The notes under the pieces are model-generated. The model made no database searches. It had not been told where the DNA came from and was given only the letters and a program-made list of their open reading frames with translations. Of a stretch of 6,484 bases of DNA, positions 5,263-6,484 are shown piece by piece. The stretch lies in assembly GCA_030609785.1 (NCBI GenBank), contig JAUWTC010000154.1:1-6484 (forward strand), in the 5' to 3' direction. This stretch comes from Holophagae bacterium (lineage in GTDB: Bacteria; Acidobacteriota; Thermoanaerobaculia; Thermoanaerobaculales; Sulfomarinibacteraceae). How positions within the stretch are numbered: position 1 is the first letter of the stretch; each line of letters begins with the position of its first letter. Both the position numbers and the translations under genes were made by a program.

Positions 5263-6408
5263 ATGAAGACGTTTTTGTTGTTTCTCGGGGTGTGGTTTTC
5301 TTCCTTCGGACTCGTTGGGGCTGGAGAGGGAACGCCGTTGAGCGGGACCGTAGTCGAGGTGAACGGCGAGGCCATCGTCGTTCGGATTGACGGGACGGTG
5401 ATGCCGCGCCATGGAGACCGCTGTGAATTGGCCTTTTTACTGCCCGACAAAACGCCAATGGTGGTTGGAACTTGGCGAGTGACCGGTAACCGGAAAGGCC
5501 TGATTGAAGCGACGTTTGTTGAGGGTTCGGGAAGTGCCGGCGTTGGATATCAAGTTGTGTGTATCAGTTCCTTGTCGGCGTCCCAGAAGAGGCCAGGCAC
5601 ACATGAAGCAGCCCCTTCCCAAACCGTCAGGGGTGCTGGGATCATCGTGCCACAGGGCCTGGAAATAAGGGATTCGGCGTGGTTGCTTGGCGAGCTGACG
5701 GTCGTCGTGGTTGGCGCCGACGCTGCCGATGAGCCCGGTATCGAGATCGAAGACCACGCCATTGTTGACGCTGATGTGTTGGTTTTCTCCTTTGTCGATT
5801 CGGACTCAGCAGTTGAGATCGACAGTGGCGCCCAGGTTCTGAGTTCAGTTCGCCGATTCGAGGCACGGGCCTTGGTCCCGGTTCTTCCTGAAACAAGGAC
5901 AGTGCCCGGCCGGCCTGAAGACTGCAACTTTGACTCAAAGCAGAGAATTACCCTGACCGATGATCGATACTGCAAAGATTTCACCCTTGAGGATAAGGTG
6001 GTCGTGCTGGTTTCAGGCAACATCGTGATCGTCGTCGAAGACGAGTTTGAGGTAGAGGATGAGGCACGGCTTGTCCTCAGTCCCGGATCAACCCTGAAGC
6101 TCATCACTCGCGGGAAGGTGAAAATCTCCAATGATGAAACTGGAGGCGGCGTCAATCCTGACGGCAGATCCGCCGATTTCATCCTCCTCCATCAAAGTAA
6201 TGAGGAAATCGTCATAGGTGGCCGCTCTCGGGTCCAGGGCCGAATCTTCGCGCAACGCGCCCGTCTGACCCTGAAGAATCGCGCCCGATTTCAGGGGGCC
6301 TTCTCGGGTCGGCGCCTGGTGCTGGAAGGCAAGTCCGGCTTCGAGGTGTCTGACGCCATCGCCGAGGTTCAGGGGTCCGACATCGGCGCTCCGCTTCCGT
6401 TTCGGTAA
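5263..6408 (+). CDS. Secreted protein with SH3-like N-terminal domain and DUF7305-like beta-solenoid C-terminus (381 aa)
   Basis: The start at 5263 is chosen for its Shine-Dalgarno and signal peptide; the frame is open from ATG 5230, which would add 11 residues. Residues 1-21 (MKTFLLFLGVWFSSFGLVGA) are a signal peptide. Residues 24-102 (SGTVVEVNGEAIVVRIDG, HGDRCELAF, VGTWRVTGNRKGLIEATF) form a small beta-barrel or SH3-like module of the type seen in exported FlgT-C-like or PEGA-associated proteins. Residues 103-125 are a linker. From about 126 to 366 the chain is almost all short beta-strands with acidic and glycine turns. The end (GKVKISN, ADFILLHQSNEEIVIGG, GRIFAQRARLTLKNRARFQGAFSGRRLVLEG) resembles DUF7305-type beta-helices found with pilus or surface proteins. 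Four cysteines remain after the signal (54, 100, 221, 237), allowing disulfides. It is probably an envelope or extracellular structural protein, with no enzyme motif. It is divergent from the PASTA operon. Confidence 0.88.
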   Translation: MKTFLLFLGVWFSSFGLVGAGEGTPLSGTVVEVNGEAIVVRIDGTVMPRHGDRCELAFLLPDKTPMVVGTWRVTGNRKGLIEATFVEGSGSAGVGYQVVCISSLSASQKRPGTHEAAPSQTVRGAGIIVPQGLEIRDSAWLLGELTVVVVGADAADEPGIEIEDHAIVDADVLVFSFVDSDSAVEIDSGAQVLSSVRRFEARALVPVLPETRTVPGRPEDCNFDSKQRITLTDDRYCKDFTLEDKVVVLVSGNIVIVVEDEFEVEDEARLVLSPGSTLKLITRGKVKISNDETGGGVNPDGRSADFILLHQSNEEIVIGGRSRVQGRIFAQRARLTLKNRARFQGAFSGRRLVLEGKSGFEVSDAIAEVQGSDIGAPLPFR

Positions 6409-6415
6409 GGCCCGT

Positions 6416-6459
6416 GGTTGGGATCCAGGGGCAGGGACAGTGGACAGCGACAGGGACCG
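6416..6459 (+). repeat. GC-rich intergenic repeat, copy 2
   Basis: It begins 8 nt after the TAA of the beta-solenoid gene. Positions 6416-6438 match 807-829 at 20 of 23 positions, and the following CAGCGACAGGGACCG corresponds to split blocks in copy 1. The copy is built of GGGACAG/GGACAGCGACAG hexamer-like units. The remaining sequence to 6484 is G/C-rich with no gene or clear terminator. Confidence 0.55.
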
Positions 6460-6484
6460 GGGCGGGCCCAGCGGCGGCGCGGTA

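Noticed and set aside
5550..6182. 210-aa minus-strand frame, Ser/Thr-rich
   Set aside because: It is antisense to the beta-solenoid gene, and its serine/threonine richness is the mirror of the Asp/Glu/Val codons on the plus strand.

Overview
The window comes from a GC-rich bacterium. The genes carry ordinary bacterial signals: Shine-Dalgarno sites, Sec-type signal peptides and TANACT boxes. The lineage cannot be fixed from sequence alone. Exported PASTA, TPR and beta-solenoid proteins, a cholesterol-oxidase-like GMC enzyme and GC-rich intergenic repeats would fit Acidobacteriota (Thermoanaerobaculia-like), Myxococcota or a similar phylum; this is inference. I see no phage, transposase, CRISPR, tRNA or rRNA signal.

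Layout: (1) Positions 1-497, minus strand, hold the N-terminal 165 codons of a GMC-family FAD oxidoreductase that runs off the left edge. (2) Positions 498-941 are a gene-free, hairpin-dense spacer with three perfect inverted repeats and one copy of an imperfect GC-rich repeat. (3) Positions 942-5149, minus strand, are a two-gene operon. An exported protein with two PASTA domains and an unassigned C-terminal region (342 aa) overlaps by 4 bp (GTGA) a 1060-aa exported or membrane-anchored protein of unknown function with a TPR-like C-terminus. (4) Positions 5150-5262 are the intergenic region between this operon and a divergent gene. (5) Positions 5263-6408, plus strand, hold a 381-aa secreted protein with an SH3-like N-terminal domain and a beta-solenoid C-terminal half resembling DUF7305. 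(6) Positions 6409-6484 contain a second copy of the GC-rich repeat.

Three of the four proteins appear to be exported and cluster around one divergent promoter region, which suggests a cell-envelope or surface function for the centre of the window. The GMC oxidoreductase has its own promoter-like signal and is probably a separate transcription unit. The least explained items are the PASTA/1060-aa pair, the intergenic repeat family with its hairpins, and a recurring TANACT-N6-ATG arrangement that suggests leaderless transcripts.
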